Source: Pyrobaculum arsenaticum DSM 13514
GTDB taxonomy: Archaea > Thermoproteota > Thermoprotei > Thermoproteales > Thermoproteaceae
Assembly: GCF_000016385.1 (NCBI RefSeq)
Contig: NC_009376.1
Location: 1,798,001-1,862,000 of the forward strand
Direction: 5' to 3'
Length of the DNA: 64,000 bases
Shown here: positions 8,531 to 17,583 of the stretch, one piece after another
Layout of the letters: each line of letters opens with the position of its first letter
Position numbering within the stretch: position 1 is the stretch's first letter
Translations under genes and position numbers: made by a program
The notes under the pieces: generated by a model
Seen by the model: only the letters and a program-made list of their open reading frames with translations
The model's database searches: none
Told to the model about the DNA's origin: nothing

Positions 8531-9307
8531 ATGTTTAAACTCGGCATTGTGCAGAAATCCCCCGGCCATCTAAGCAAGGCGGCCGAGCTGATGGGTAGAG
8601 CCGAGGCGGATTTAGTGCTCCTGCCAGAGTACTCCCTCTTCGACCCCACCGGGCAGAGGGCTGAGGAGGTCTGGGAGAGAGCCGCCACCCTAGAGGACTT
8701 CGTCTCGGGCCTAGCCAAAATAGCCGCCGAGGCGGGGGGCTACGCCGCCGGCGCCTTCCTCGAGAGGGGCCCCAAGCCGAAGGTCTACAACACCACTGTC
8801 CTAGTGGACCCCGGAGGGAGGGTGGTGGCGACGTACCGGAAAACCCACCTATTCGACGCATACGGCTACAAGGAGTCAGACGTAGTGGAGCCCGGCGGCG
8901 AGCTGTCACCCATAGTTGAGATCAGGGGCTTGAAGGTGGGCTTTGCGGTGTGCTTCGAGCTGAGGTTCCCCGAGGTGTTTAGAGAGCTTGCGCTGGGAGG
9001 GGCGCAACTCGCGGCTGTCCCCGCCGCCTGGTACGCAGGGCCGCTCAAGGAGGAGACGCTCCACCTCCTCACCAGGGCTAGGGCGGTGGAGAACGGGATG
9101 TACGTCGCGGTGGCCGCCCTCTGGGGGCAACGCTTCACCGGCCGCTCCGTCGTGGTGAATCCTTTCGGCGTGGTGGAGGCCGACCTCGGCGCCGGGGAGA
9201 AATTCCGCGTGGTGGAGATAGACCCCTCGCTGGTTGAGGAGGCTAGGAGGACGGTGCCCGCCCTCCACCTCAGAAGGCCGGAGCTCTACAAGAGGCAGTG
9301 CAAGTAG
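8531..9307 (+). CDS. Nitrilase-superfamily carbon-nitrogen hydrolase
   Basis: The 258-residue product carries the Glu-Lys-Cys triad: E33 in VLLPEYSLF, K104 in YRKTHLFDAYGYKESD and C141 in GFAVCFELRFPEVFRELAL. The H-L-F-D segment and overall size resemble omega-amidases and related amide hydrolases of the Nit family. It would hydrolyse a small amide or nitrile-like bond in the cytoplasm; the substrate is not predictable. TATA-like sequence (TATGTAGCTACG region) lies upstream in the divergent spacer shared with LysE. Confidence 0.82.
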   Translation: MFKLGIVQKSPGHLSKAAELMGRAEADLVLLPEYSLFDPTGQRAEEVWERAATLEDFVSGLAKIAAEAGGYAAGAFLERGPKPKVYNTTVLVDPGGRVVATYRKTHLFDAYGYKESDVVEPGGELSPIVEIRGLKVGFAVCFELRFPEVFRELALGGAQLAAVPAAWYAGPLKEETLHLLTRARAVENGMYVAVAALWGQRFTGRSVVVNPFGVVEADLGAGEKFRVVEIDPSLVEEARRTVPALHLRRPELYKRQCK

Positions 9308-9386
9308 CACGCCGCACCGTCGGCGCTATTCTCGCCAGTAACGCTGGAGAATTGGGCCAAAGCCCCGGGGCAATGGGATTGGGGGC

Positions 9387-9962
9387 CTAGACACGAGAAG
9401 AGCGGCGTACGCAACTACTAGCTTTTTGTAGGTCTTCGGGTGTGTCCACGTCGAAGAGCACCCCCTCATCGTCAACCTCTATGTAGGAGACGGGGACGAG
9501 CCCCAGTAGAGCCCTGAGGCCTACATCGCCTGATATGCCCAAGGCTGCGGGGAACACGTCGCGGCCTGAGGCTACGGGGTTTCCCCTACGCCCTCTGTAC
9601 ACGGGGACGGCAAGCCCTTTCCCGCAAGTGGAGGCGAGCCTCCCCACGGTCTCCGGCTTTACACACGGCATGTCGCCCAGCATCCAGACAATGCAGTCCG
9701 CATCGTGTAGCGCAACAACTGCGGCCTTTACGCTGGTGGAGAGCCCCTCCCTCCACCAGGGGTTGTAGATCACGCCGTCTACCGCCCCCGCCGCCGAGGC
9801 CACGCGGCAGTCGTTCACGACGACGTATACGCTAAGGCCGGCGGATCTCAGCGTCTCGGCGGCGTGCCACACCAGCGGCCTCCCGGCGAGGTCTGAGAGG
9901 AGCTTCTGGGAGCCGAACCGGGCCGACCCGCCGGCGGCCAGCACTACGCCTACGCGCCTCAC
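9387..9962 (-). CDS. mocA: MocA/MobA-like molybdenum cofactor nucleotidyltransferase
   Basis: The 191-residue product has the nucleotidyltransferase signature VLAAGGSARFGSQKLL near the N-terminus, the metal-binding D in WMLGDMPCVKPE, and a G-N-P-V loop, as in MocA, which converts molybdopterin to molybdopterin cytosine dinucleotide. It is the last gene of a four-gene operon; its GTG overlaps the stop of the large hydroxylase subunit by 4 bases. Xanthine-oxidase-family enzymes of this type often use the cytosine dinucleotide cofactor, so it probably matures the cofactor for its neighbours. Confidence 0.83.
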   Translation of the reverse strand: MRRVGVVLAAGGSARFGSQKLLSDLAGRPLVWHAAETLRSAGLSVYVVVNDCRVASAAGAVDGVIYNPWWREGLSTSVKAAVVALHDADCIVWMLGDMPCVKPETVGRLASTCGKGLAVPVYRGRRGNPVASGRDVFPAALGISGDVGLRALLGLVPVSYIEVDDEGVLFDVDTPEDLQKASSCVRRSSRV

Positions 9963-12130
9963 CTCAGCATGCGCCAGACGTCCTCTGGCGTGACTGGGGT
10001 TTTCTCTATTCTGACCCCCGGCTTGATTCTCCTCAACGCGTCCTCGACCGCCGAGACGACGGCGGGGGTTGAGGCAATGGTGGCGGCCTCGCCGATGCCC
10101 TTAGTGCCGGTGAGGTGCCTAGAGGGGTGGGGCCTCTCGGCGAAGTATACCTCGTACTTCGGGGCCTCCGCCGCCGTGGGGACGTAATAAAAGGCAAGGT
10201 TTGAGGTAATTAAATTGCCGCTCTCGTCGTAAACGACCTCTTCATACAGCGCCTGGGCTATTCCCTGCAACGCGCCGCCGGTGATCTGGCCTGACGCCAG
10301 TAACGGATTGACCACAACGCCCACGTCGTCATAGGACTTGTAGAGCATGGGCTTGACAAAGCCGGTCTCGGGATCCAGCTCTACCACGGCCAAATGCACG
10401 CCGAATGGAAAGGTTGAGTCTGCGTGGTAAATAGCCTCTACAGTGAGCTGGGCCTCCGCCTCTCCTCTGTACACTGCTCTAACTACGTCTTTAACTGTAG
10501 CGGACTTGCCCCCGCAACTAAACTTCCCGCCGCTGTACTCCGGGTCGCACCCCAACACTTTCCGCGCCGCTTTTAAAAGCTCCTCTTTCAGCCTCCTGGC
10601 CGCAAGTATTGCCGCCGAGCCCCCAGCTGTTATTGACCGGCTGCCCATAGTCCCAATGCCGTCAGATATCAGGGCTGTGTCCCCCCAGACGACTTTAACA
10701 GACTCAATTGGCACGTCTAACTCCTCGGCGACTATTTGAGCCAGGGCAGTGGCCAGGCCCTGGCCGTGCGGCGTGAGGGCCGTGTACAACGTGAAAGTGC
10801 CGTCTCTCTCAGCTCTGAGAATTGCCGTTTCGTAACCAAATGTTGTAATCTCTACGTATACCGAGAAGCCGACTCCTACGACGCGTCCGCGTTTAAGCTC
10901 CTCCTCAGCCCACTGTTTAAGCTGGGAATAGCCCAGCCTCTCTAGCCCTTGTTTAAACGTGGTGAGGTAGTCGCCGGTGTCGTACGTAATGCCAAAGACA
11001 TTTGTATAGGGCAGCTGTCGAATTAAATTCCTCTCCCTAATCTCCACTCTGTCTATGCCGAGCTCGTCGGCGAGGCGGTCCATAATTCTTTCAATAAAAA
11101 ACGTGGCCTCGGGCCTGCCGGCCCCCCTGTACGCGCTAAGCGGAGTTTTATTAGTCAACACTGCAACGGCTTTAACTCTGCCGTTGCGTATATCGTAAGG
11201 CCCCGGGAGCATTCTCGCGGCCGTATCGGCCAGCCCCTCCCCCCAGTAATAAGCCCCTGCGTCGGCATATACAGTCCCCTCAATAGCTAAAATCCTCCCG
11301 TCGCGCGTGGCGCCTACTCTGTAATCTAGTATTAACGCCCTGCCGTGAGTAGTCGTTTTGAAATCCTCGCTTCTAGTTGCAACCCACTTCACAGGCCTTT
11401 TCAATAAATACGCCGCCTTGGAGACCCATATCTCCTCGGGGTAGACTATCAGTTTTGAGCCGAAGGCGCCGCCCACAAAGGGCTGTACCGCTCTTACTTT
11501 CACAAGGGGAATGTCAAGCGCCTTGGCCACTTCTTTTCTTATATCAAAAGGCACTTGGGTAGAGCTCCAAATAGTCAGCATATCGCCGTCATAAGCCGCC
11601 ACCACCCCCCGGGGCTCCATAGCCGCCGGCACTACTCGTTGTATTGTAAGCCTCTCCTCTATCTTGACCTCAGCCTCTCTCATTGCACTGTCAACATCGC
11701 CTCCTTCATACACCTCTTCATGTGCTATATTAGTGCCGAGGTTTTCGTCTACCAACGGCGCTCCTGGCCTCAAGGCCTCAAAGACGTCTAACACCGCCGG
11801 GAGGGGCTCGTAATCCACTACTACCTTCTCTAACGCGTCGTATAAAAGATAGCGGTCACCAGCCACGACCATGGCCACGGCCTCTCCCTGGTATCTCACC
11901 TTGCCCCCAGGGGCGAAGCCCATCTCCTCCGGCCCGAACACCGCCACAACTCCCTTTTGTTTAGCCGCGTCGGAGAGATCAACCCTAAGGACTCTGGCGT
12001 GGGCGTAGGGGGAGCGGACAAATCCCGCGTACAACATTCCAGGAAGGACTATGTCGTCGACGTACTGCGCCCGTCCGCTGAGAATTACGTCGTCCTCAAA
12101 CCTGGGTATCGGTCTGCCGACGTACTTCAT
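9959..12130 (-). CDS. Molybdenum hydroxylase large subunit (CoxL/CutA-like, not form I CODH)
   Basis: The 723-residue product matches molybdopterin-binding subunits of the xanthine oxidase family: GRPIPRFEDDVILSGRAQYVDD at the N-terminus, QPFVGGAFGSK, the A-Y-R-G-A-G-R-P-E segment, T-P-H-G-Q-G, and the C-terminal GTKGIGEAATIAS with the catalytic Glu. Form I CO dehydrogenase has A-Y-x-C-S-F-R instead, so CO oxidation is not supported. An aldehyde oxidoreductase (for example the glyceraldehyde oxidoreductase of Sulfolobales) is the nearer analogy. Genes for medium, small, large and MocA subunits follow in that order with 4-base overlaps. Confidence 0.88.
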   Translation of the reverse strand: MKYVGRPIPRFEDDVILSGRAQYVDDIVLPGMLYAGFVRSPYAHARVLRVDLSDAAKQKGVVAVFGPEEMGFAPGGKVRYQGEAVAMVVAGDRYLLYDALEKVVVDYEPLPAVLDVFEALRPGAPLVDENLGTNIAHEEVYEGGDVDSAMREAEVKIEERLTIQRVVPAAMEPRGVVAAYDGDMLTIWSSTQVPFDIRKEVAKALDIPLVKVRAVQPFVGGAFGSKLIVYPEEIWVSKAAYLLKRPVKWVATRSEDFKTTTHGRALILDYRVGATRDGRILAIEGTVYADAGAYYWGEGLADTAARMLPGPYDIRNGRVKAVAVLTNKTPLSAYRGAGRPEATFFIERIMDRLADELGIDRVEIRERNLIRQLPYTNVFGITYDTGDYLTTFKQGLERLGYSQLKQWAEEELKRGRVVGVGFSVYVEITTFGYETAILRAERDGTFTLYTALTPHGQGLATALAQIVAEELDVPIESVKVVWGDTALISDGIGTMGSRSITAGGSAAILAARRLKEELLKAARKVLGCDPEYSGGKFSCGGKSATVKDVVRAVYRGEAEAQLTVEAIYHADSTFPFGVHLAVVELDPETGFVKPMLYKSYDDVGVVVNPLLASGQITGGALQGIAQALYEEVVYDESGNLITSNLAFYYVPTAAEAPKYEVYFAERPHPSRHLTGTKGIGEAATIASTPAVVSAVEDALRRIKPGVRIEKTPVTPEDVWRMLR

Positions 12131-12570
12131 AGACCCGCTGCCTCTTTTATTGCATTAATAATGTTCTGGTAACCAGTGCATCTACACAATACCCCGCTAA
12201 TGCCCTCTATGACTTCCTCCTCGCTCTTCACGCCCCTTTTCAGAAGGTGATAAGCCGTTAACAACATGCCCGAGGTGCAGAAGCCGCACTGCGCGGCGTG
12301 ATTTCTCTTAAAAGCCTCTTTCAGCCTGTCCATAACTTCATCGCTGTGTTCAATTGTGAATATCTCCGCGCCGTCTGCCTGCACGGCGAGTATATTACAG
12401 CTCTTAACAGGCCTCCCGTTCATTATAACCGTACAAGCGCCGCAAGTGGCAGTATCGCACCCGATTCGCACAGAGGTGAAGCCGAGCTCCCGCAGTACGT
12501 GGGCCAACAGCCTGCGCGGCTCCACTTCCACTTCGTACAAAACTCCGTTTATTTTCAGGAAGACTCTCAT
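12127..12570 (-). CDS. Molybdenum hydroxylase small subunit, two [2Fe-2S] clusters
   Basis: The 147-residue product carries the eight cysteines of the family: C38, C43, C46 and C58 in the plant-ferredoxin-type N-terminal domain (IGCDTATCGACTV) and C95, C98, C129 and C131 in the C-terminal four-helix domain (QCGFCTSGM and LCRCTGYQNI). It relays electrons from the molybdenum site to the FAD subunit. It overlaps the genes on both sides by 4 bases. All ligands are present, so the complex should be functional. Confidence 0.93.
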   Translation of the reverse strand: MRVFLKINGVLYEVEVEPRRLLAHVLRELGFTSVRIGCDTATCGACTVIMNGRPVKSCNILAVQADGAEIFTIEHSDEVMDRLKEAFKRNHAAQCGFCTSGMLLTAYHLLKRGVKSEEEVIEGISGVLCRCTGYQNIINAIKEAAGL

Positions 12571-13385
12571 AACCTCCCCAGCGCCCTCCTCAAGGCCACT
12601 CCTATTAAATGCCTCCTATACTCGGCAGAGGCCCTGAAGTCAGAGGGCGGGTTCGCCTCTCTCCTTGCGGCCTCGACGGCTTCGTCAATTACCTCAGGCC
12701 TAAGCGGAGCGCCCTCTAAAACTGCCTCCGCTTTCCTAAGCCTCACGGGCCTGTCAGCCGCCCCTAAAGCGGCGATTTTAACGTTAAAGACGCGTCCTTC
12801 CTTTACCTCGCCGGTCACCGCGACGGCGGCGAGGGCGAAGTCGTTGTGCCTCCTTGAAAACTTGACGTACGCCCCCCTCTGCGGACATTTAAACGCCACG
12901 CCGGCCACCAGCTCCCCCCTTTCAAGGGCTGTGGAGTACGCCCCCTTGAAGAACTTCTCGGCTTCCACCTCACGCCGTCCGCCTGGGCCTATGATTTTTA
13001 CGACACCGCCCAGGGCCAACATCGCCGCGGGCCAATCGCCGAAGGGATCCGCGTGGGCTAGAGAACCGCCTAAGGTGCCGAGAGATCTAATCTGGACGTC
13101 CCCAATTCTAGATGCCACTTGCCTCAAAAACGGGCAGGGAGACTCCTCAAGCTCAAAATGCCTAGTCAAAGCCCCAAGCTCCACCACCTCCCCATAGCGG
13201 GCGTAACGCAGTTCTGAGATGCGGCTGATGTCCACTAACAGCCCATATGAGACGGCGCGGAGCTTCAACAGGGGGATTAAGCTCTGTCCCCCCGCCAGCG
13301 GCGCCGAGTCGTCGCGACTAGACAACAACTTCAACGCCTCATCGAGACTGGTTGCCCGGACGTATTCGAAATTCGGCGGATACAC
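12567..13385 (-). CDS. Molybdenum hydroxylase medium (FAD) subunit
   Basis: The roughly 272-residue product has both FAD motifs of the family, LAGGQSLIPLLKLR near residue 33 and TLGGSLAHADPFGD near residue 107. It is the first gene of the operon. The open frame could start at a TTG at 13391, but the GTG at 13385 lies about 25 bases from a CCATTTTTAAC promoter box (13404-13413), so I prefer it. The subunit passes electrons from the iron-sulfur subunit to an external acceptor. Confidence 0.88.
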   Translation of the reverse strand: MYPPNFEYVRATSLDEALKLLSSRDDSAPLAGGQSLIPLLKLRAVSYGLLVDISRISELRYARYGEVVELGALTRHFELEESPCPFLRQVASRIGDVQIRSLGTLGGSLAHADPFGDWPAAMLALGGVVKIIGPGGRREVEAEKFFKGAYSTALERGELVAGVAFKCPQRGAYVKFSRRHNDFALAAVAVTGEVKEGRVFNVKIAALGAADRPVRLRKAEAVLEGAPLRPEVIDEAVEAARREANPPSDFRASAEYRRHLIGVALRRALGRL

Positions 13386-13415
13386 GCACAATCAACGGCA
13401 CTCCATTTTTAACAA

Positions 13416-14168
13416 TTACCTCTGGATCTCGCCCATTGCCTCAAGGGCTTTGTAAAAAGCCCTGTACGCCGCGTCTGGATCTATAAGGGCTTTTGGCGCG
13501 TCCTCCCTTTTGAGAAAGCCTATGAATTCATCTATAGGGGCTTTCTCTGCGTACTTCGCGGCGTTGGGATCTCTGAGGAGGGAAAAGGCGTAAGTAGCAA
13601 GGTACTTAAACGACGTCCCGCCGTATTTAAACACTTCATCTCCCAGCTCGCCATAAAGCCTAGCCAAGGCCAGCCCCACGGCGTAGCTCAAGGCTATAGT
13701 CCTCGAGACGTAGAAGTCGTGCTTTTCCAACTCCCCCCACTCGGCCCTGGCCCCCAGCTCAGACCAGAAGCGAAAAGCCTCCTCGGCCCCCCGGCGCCCC
13801 GGCACCGCCATTATTAAAACCCTCTGGCCGCGGATAGAAGAGGCCCCGGGGCCGAAGAGGGGGTGGACAGTGGCGACGAGGGCGTCTTGGGGGAACAAGC
13901 CGTAGGTCTCCACCACGCCCTCTTTAAAAGTGGCGATGTCCATTACAAGCCTCCCCCGGGAAAGGGGGGCCAGCGCCTTAAGCACGCCGCTTGTCTCCCA
14001 AAACGGCACGGCCACAATCAGCGCCTCGGCCCACAGGGCCAGTTCCTCTAAAGAGCCCACGTCGGATCTCGACTTATCTACGTCGAAAATCCTCACCTCG
14101 TGTAAAGAGGTCATCTCCCTCTTCAGCCATGATCCCATGGTCCCGCCGCCCACAATTCCCACTCTCAT
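13416..14168 (-). CDS. tyrA: Prephenate dehydrogenase (TyrA-like)
   Basis: The 250-residue product begins with an NAD(P)-binding motif (RVGIVGGGTMGSWLKREM) and contains IVAVPFWET, VMDIATFKEG and VATVHPLFGPGASSIRGQRVLIMAVP, the pattern of archaeal TyrA. It converts prephenate to 4-hydroxyphenylpyruvate for tyrosine synthesis. The ATG at 14168 has a TTTATAAA box about 25 bases upstream, so the longer open frame upstream is not used. No ACT or chorismate mutase domain is attached; a chorismate mutase domain is found fused to AroD at 24178-25065. Confidence 0.82.
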   Translation of the reverse strand: MRVGIVGGGTMGSWLKREMTSLHEVRIFDVDKSRSDVGSLEELALWAEALIVAVPFWETSGVLKALAPLSRGRLVMDIATFKEGVVETYGLFPQDALVATVHPLFGPGASSIRGQRVLIMAVPGRRGAEEAFRFWSELGARAEWGELEKHDFYVSRTIALSYAVGLALARLYGELGDEVFKYGGTSFKYLATYAFSLLRDPNAAKYAEKAPIDEFIGFLKREDAPKALIDPDAAYRAFYKALEAMGEIQR

Positions 14169-14265
14169 GCACGACCCACTAGGCCAATTTATAAACATGC
14201 CGCCAAGCCTGGCGCCCAACAGCGCCTGTCAAAGGCGACTGCAGAAATACCAGTCCCGCGGAAGG

Positions 14266-14799
14266 CTATTCCTTGGACTCGCCCATCTCTTCGGCCTTTT
14301 TCCTCCTCGCGAGGGCCACCCAAATGGAGGCGTATGCATGTAGCTTCCACGTCTCGGGAGTGCCGTATTCTATAATTAGCCTCCTAGCCACCTCTCTCAG
14401 CCACAGGGCCTCTTCATATGTCAACTCCTCTTTCTGGATGAGCTCCTTCAGCCTCTCCACCTCCTCTTTAGAAAGCGGGTTGGCCCCCACCAGCTTCACA
14501 ACACGCCAAAGCTCCCCCCTCGCGAGCTCCGCCCTTTTCTTGTCAATAACGTCCTCAGCAGTTAAAAACTCCAGGAAAAACTCTTGATAGCTAGCAAAAC
14601 CGTTTAATAAACGGCTAAACCTCTCATCTACATAACGCCTCAGCTCCCCCTGCCCCTCTCTTATCTGTCTCAACTCCCTCTCAACTGTCTTAAACCGCTT
14701 GTCGATCTCCTTAAACTTGCCTCCCAGCCAGTACAACGCGCCTCCCAACATCCCCACGACAGTGAGGGAAAACCCCACGACGTAGTAAACAATATCCAC
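14266..14799 (-). CDS. Membrane-anchored coiled-coil protein
   Basis: The 177-residue product has one N-terminal membrane segment (about residues 4-26, VYYVVGFSLTVVGMLGGALYW), then a charged helix rich in E/R/K (about 28-70, IDKRFKTVERELRQIREGQGE) predicted to form a coiled coil, and a helical C-terminal half containing LSKEEVERLKELIQKEELTYEEALWL. Related organisation is common among lineage-specific crenarchaeal proteins. Function is unknown. A TAAGTATTTATG box lies about 25 bases upstream of the ATG. It flanks the fibre locus but shows none of its shared motifs. Confidence 0.5.
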   Translation of the reverse strand: MDIVYYVVGFSLTVVGMLGGALYWLGGKFKEIDKRFKTVERELRQIREGQGELRRYVDERFSRLLNGFASYQEFFLEFLTAEDVIDKKRAELARGELWRVVKLVGANPLSKEEVERLKELIQKEELTYEEALWLREVARRLIIEYGTPETWKLHAYASIWVALARRKKAEEMGESKE

Positions 14800-14845
14800 G
14801 AAAAGCTCTCCCCGCGCACATAAATACTTAACGGGAAACGCCCCC

Positions 14846-15340
14846 TTAGCTTAGAAAAGTGGGGTTGAAAACTGCGACAACTCTCAGCGTCTTGCCAGAG
14901 GGCACGTTGGCGTCTACGAGGACCTCCACGCGGGCGGGGACGCAGGCGCCCGGGGGGAGGACCCACCTCCACTCAGACCGATTGCCCCACTTAACCCCAA
15001 AGAAAGACCCGTTTACATACACCGCGAAGACCCTAACCCCCTCGGGCACCTCAGAGACGCGCGCCCAAACCGCCGCGGGCTTGTCCGCCAAGTTGCACAG
15101 AGGCATTTCAAAAACGACGATAGAGCCAGGCGCCGCCTCCACCCAATGCGAGCCGTTAACTCCCACTCCAAACACAGCCGCCCGCGCGCCGCCCTCCCCC
15201 CTTGTTGCAAACGCCGCGGGGCCGAAGAAAAGCCCCAGCATTGACACAATTCCCATAATTAACAGGGCAACGGCCCACCTCCTCTCTTCCGGCGAAACCT
15301 CTTCAACTTTAACTCTCTGTTCGACCTTGGCCTCGGTCAT
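14846..15340 (-). CDS. Membrane-anchored fibre-locus protein with P-P-G-x-C strand
   Basis: The 164-residue product has a charged cytoplasmic N-terminus, a membrane segment (about residues 22-42) and an extracytoplasmic beta-rich domain. Its C-terminus (LPPGACVPARVEVLVDAN followed by VPSGKTL) aligns by eye with the fibre subunit at 20318-20926 (LPPGTCAVLGVDLIIDTN followed by APYYKTL) and with the subunit at 21097-21684 (INPGQCATVGVYLKIDPS). I infer a divergent paralogue, perhaps a base or anchor subunit. The ATG at 15340 overlaps the stop of the 748-residue protein gene (ATGA). An upstream ATG at 15346 is less likely. Confidence 0.55.
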   Translation of the reverse strand: MTEAKVEQRVKVEEVSPEERRWAVALLIMGIVSMLGLFFGPAAFATRGEGGARAAVFGVGVNGSHWVEAAPGSIVVFEMPLCNLADKPAAVWARVSEVPEGVRVFAVYVNGSFFGVKWGNRSEWRWVLPPGACVPARVEVLVDANVPSGKTLRVVAVFNPTFLS

Positions 15341-17583
15341 CCCCAAGCCTCTATGGAGTACGCTTTTAGTATTTGTCCTGCGTTTGTTTTATACCCGACG
15401 TATTGCGGCGTTGTGGAGTATGTACAGCCGTATCTGGCCAGTATAGCGCCGTTTTGGTCTCTTATTATCACGTCGCCAAATCCGTTTAACGGCCTGAGCT
15501 CTACGTATTTCGCCGCTGGGAGCGTGCCGAGGGCGACTGCTGAAGGCCCGCAGAGGGCTGAGAAGGAAGAGCCCGTCTTGAATACGCCGAAAATAACATT
15601 AAACGAGGAGTCAAAAACTACAAACGCCCCAACGCCGGTGAAATTAGAGAGGTAAGTGAGGGCGTTGGGGACGAGGCCTCTGTAAGCAACGGCGCCGTTA
15701 GCTAAAAACAACGCGTAATTAGTTTGCCACGCGTAAACGCCTGTGGAGTACCAGCCGCCTGGGAGGGGACAGCTGTAGCTCGTAATGGAGACGGGGCCCC
15801 ACAACACCTGAATATCGCCGTTGATGTTACCTGAGTCGTAGTAGCTGGCGTCTGTTACGACAAGCGCTATTTTCAACACAGCGCCAGTGATAGAGCCGAG
15901 GTTTATGTTGAAGCTAAGAGTCTGCTTGTAGGAAGTTATAGCGCCTAGCGCAGTAACGAGGTATCCAGCCGGCGCGTTGCACGTGCCCGCCGAGGACACA
16001 GTGCACACAACTTGGCTAGTGAACGGGGAGACGATTACGCCGTTGTACTGAGCCGTGTCGTAATAGTAGTAGATATATTCCACGTCGCCTACGCCGTCAA
16101 AATTACTATCTACCAGTAGGTCGATGTACACGACGTTATTAATGCCATCTCCGACCCCTCTGTAGTACTGCGCGGTCACGGAAATCGCAGCGTTAGTGGC
16201 GTTGAAGACGTAGCTGAAAATGCCGGCGGCGATGCCGTAATCGGCGCTGGGGTTGTTGTTATTCCCGTAGGCGTCCACCTGCGTCACTAAGTAATTCCCC
16301 GGCGCCACGAACACTGAGGTGTACTGTTGCCCCCTAGTGACTGTCTGTAGATCGCTGGGAGCGGAACAGGGGGTTTGGATAGACAAATTCTTCCAGTCGA
16401 CCCAGAAGTCGCCAGCGGGGGAACCTGCGACGAATCCCGAGGCATCGACCACGGCGAGGGCAACGCTCACGATATTCCCGCTCAGCGTACTGGGCAGCAC
16501 TACTGTGATTTTAAAAGCGGAACCGTTCGAGACGCTCTGGACCTTAATCAGCCCATATACCTGTGGCGGGTTTGTTGTCGGGTTACCGTTGGCGTCTATA
16601 CTGGCTACCTGAGTTCCTGGGTTCACCAGAACGGAGTAAATGGCGCCATTACCATCGGCGGTGTCCCATACATAGGCGATGATCTCTATGTCCGCTGTGC
16701 CGTTGCCGTTAGTGTCAATGCCAATTGACACATACGCCACGTTGTTCTGAATATCCCGCGAATTTCTGTAATAAGTTCCTTCCACAGACACCACGGTCCC
16801 CCCGGCTGAGATGGAGCCCCACCGCGATCTCACATTATAGATAATAGAAGATATACCATATCCTATTGGTCTTGCGTCTATTTGCGTTCTTATGGAAGTA
16901 CCGGTATATTGAACGGGGTTTGTCAATGTGGTGGTAAAATACACGGTGTACTCCGTGATGTAGGCCGGCTTAGATGTATATGCCAGCGGGTCGTAGTATG
17001 TGGTGGAGCCGCTACATGTAAAGGTCTTTTGATATGTATAGCCGGGACAACTGAAGCTCTGTTGGTACAGCCTCTGCATTGGCTCTGCTGTGAAGTTCAC
17101 CCACTGCCACGCCGTTATGCCTCCCTGTTGGAAAATTGCCCTGGCCAGCACGGAGTATCTGCCGGTTGTCGTCGTTGTCCATACAAGCTGGGCGGTTGTG
17201 GGGACGAAGGGCCCCGCGTCTTGCTGGTCGGTTATCTGCGGCTGGCCGCCTAGCGATATGGCGTAGGTGCCGCCGGGGTTGCCGGCGCGGGAGACGGCCA
17301 CAAGCCTCGCGCTCCATCCGGGGTCGCGGGCTCTGAATCTGCCCACTACGTACTGCTCAGGCCACCCCGGCATGAACTTCATGTAGTAGTACGTCGTGTT
17401 CACGTCGCTGAGGACGTACCAGCCCCTGGCAAGAGGATAAAGGGAGGAGTTGAAGTCCTTCAAAACCGGGGGAAGAGAGGCGTTCACGCGCCACCACGTA
17501 GTGTTAAGAAAAGTCAGAGAGGCGTACGCCGCCGCCATTCCAAGCGCGATCAGTAGGAGGGAAGCCGCTCTGCGGCTCTTCAT
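15337..17583 (-). CDS. Large surface protein, candidate fibre tip or adhesin, with duplicated Ca-loop domain
   Basis: The 748-residue product has an N-terminal membrane/signal segment (about residues 6-24), then N-T-T-W-W-R-V-N-A-S-L-P-P-V-L-K at 27-42, nearly the same segment as in the two fibre subunits. Two copies of a beta domain follow, at about 240-405 and 448-605. Each contains Y-Y-R, then I/N-N-V-x-Y, then a calcium-loop-like D-T-N-G-N-G or D-S-N-F-D-G, and each ends in a C-rich strand. The remainder is Thr/Tyr/Asn-rich and beta-like, with many N-x-S/T sites. There is no C-terminal anchor. It lies between the regulator and the 164-residue protein genes, with 4-base overlaps on both sides. 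Confidence 0.6.
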   Translation of the reverse strand: MKSRRAASLLLIALGMAAAYASLTFLNTTWWRVNASLPPVLKDFNSSLYPLARGWYVLSDVNTTYYYMKFMPGWPEQYVVGRFRARDPGWSARLVAVSRAGNPGGTYAISLGGQPQITDQQDAGPFVPTTAQLVWTTTTTGRYSVLARAIFQQGGITAWQWVNFTAEPMQRLYQQSFSCPGYTYQKTFTCSGSTTYYDPLAYTSKPAYITEYTVYFTTTLTNPVQYTGTSIRTQIDARPIGYGISSIIYNVRSRWGSISAGGTVVSVEGTYYRNSRDIQNNVAYVSIGIDTNGNGTADIEIIAYVWDTADGNGAIYSVLVNPGTQVASIDANGNPTTNPPQVYGLIKVQSVSNGSAFKITVVLPSTLSGNIVSVALAVVDASGFVAGSPAGDFWVDWKNLSIQTPCSAPSDLQTVTRGQQYTSVFVAPGNYLVTQVDAYGNNNNPSADYGIAAGIFSYVFNATNAAISVTAQYYRGVGDGINNVVYIDLLVDSNFDGVGDVEYIYYYYDTAQYNGVIVSPFTSQVVCTVSSAGTCNAPAGYLVTALGAITSYKQTLSFNINLGSITGAVLKIALVVTDASYYDSGNINGDIQVLWGPVSITSYSCPLPGGWYSTGVYAWQTNYALFLANGAVAYRGLVPNALTYLSNFTGVGAFVVFDSSFNVIFGVFKTGSSFSALCGPSAVALGTLPAAKYVELRPLNGFGDVIIRDQNGAILARYGCTYSTTPQYVGYKTNAGQILKAYSIEAWG

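Noticed and set aside
12298..13197. 299-codon open frame on the plus strand
   Set aside because: It is antisense to two clear hydroxylase subunits with intact cofactor motifs, and its product is low-complexity Ser/Pro/Ala-rich.
9959..13385. Carbon monoxide dehydrogenase
   Set aside because: The large subunit has A-Y-R-G-A-G-R instead of the A-Y-x-C-S-F-R loop of form I CODH, so I kept the general molybdenum hydroxylase name.
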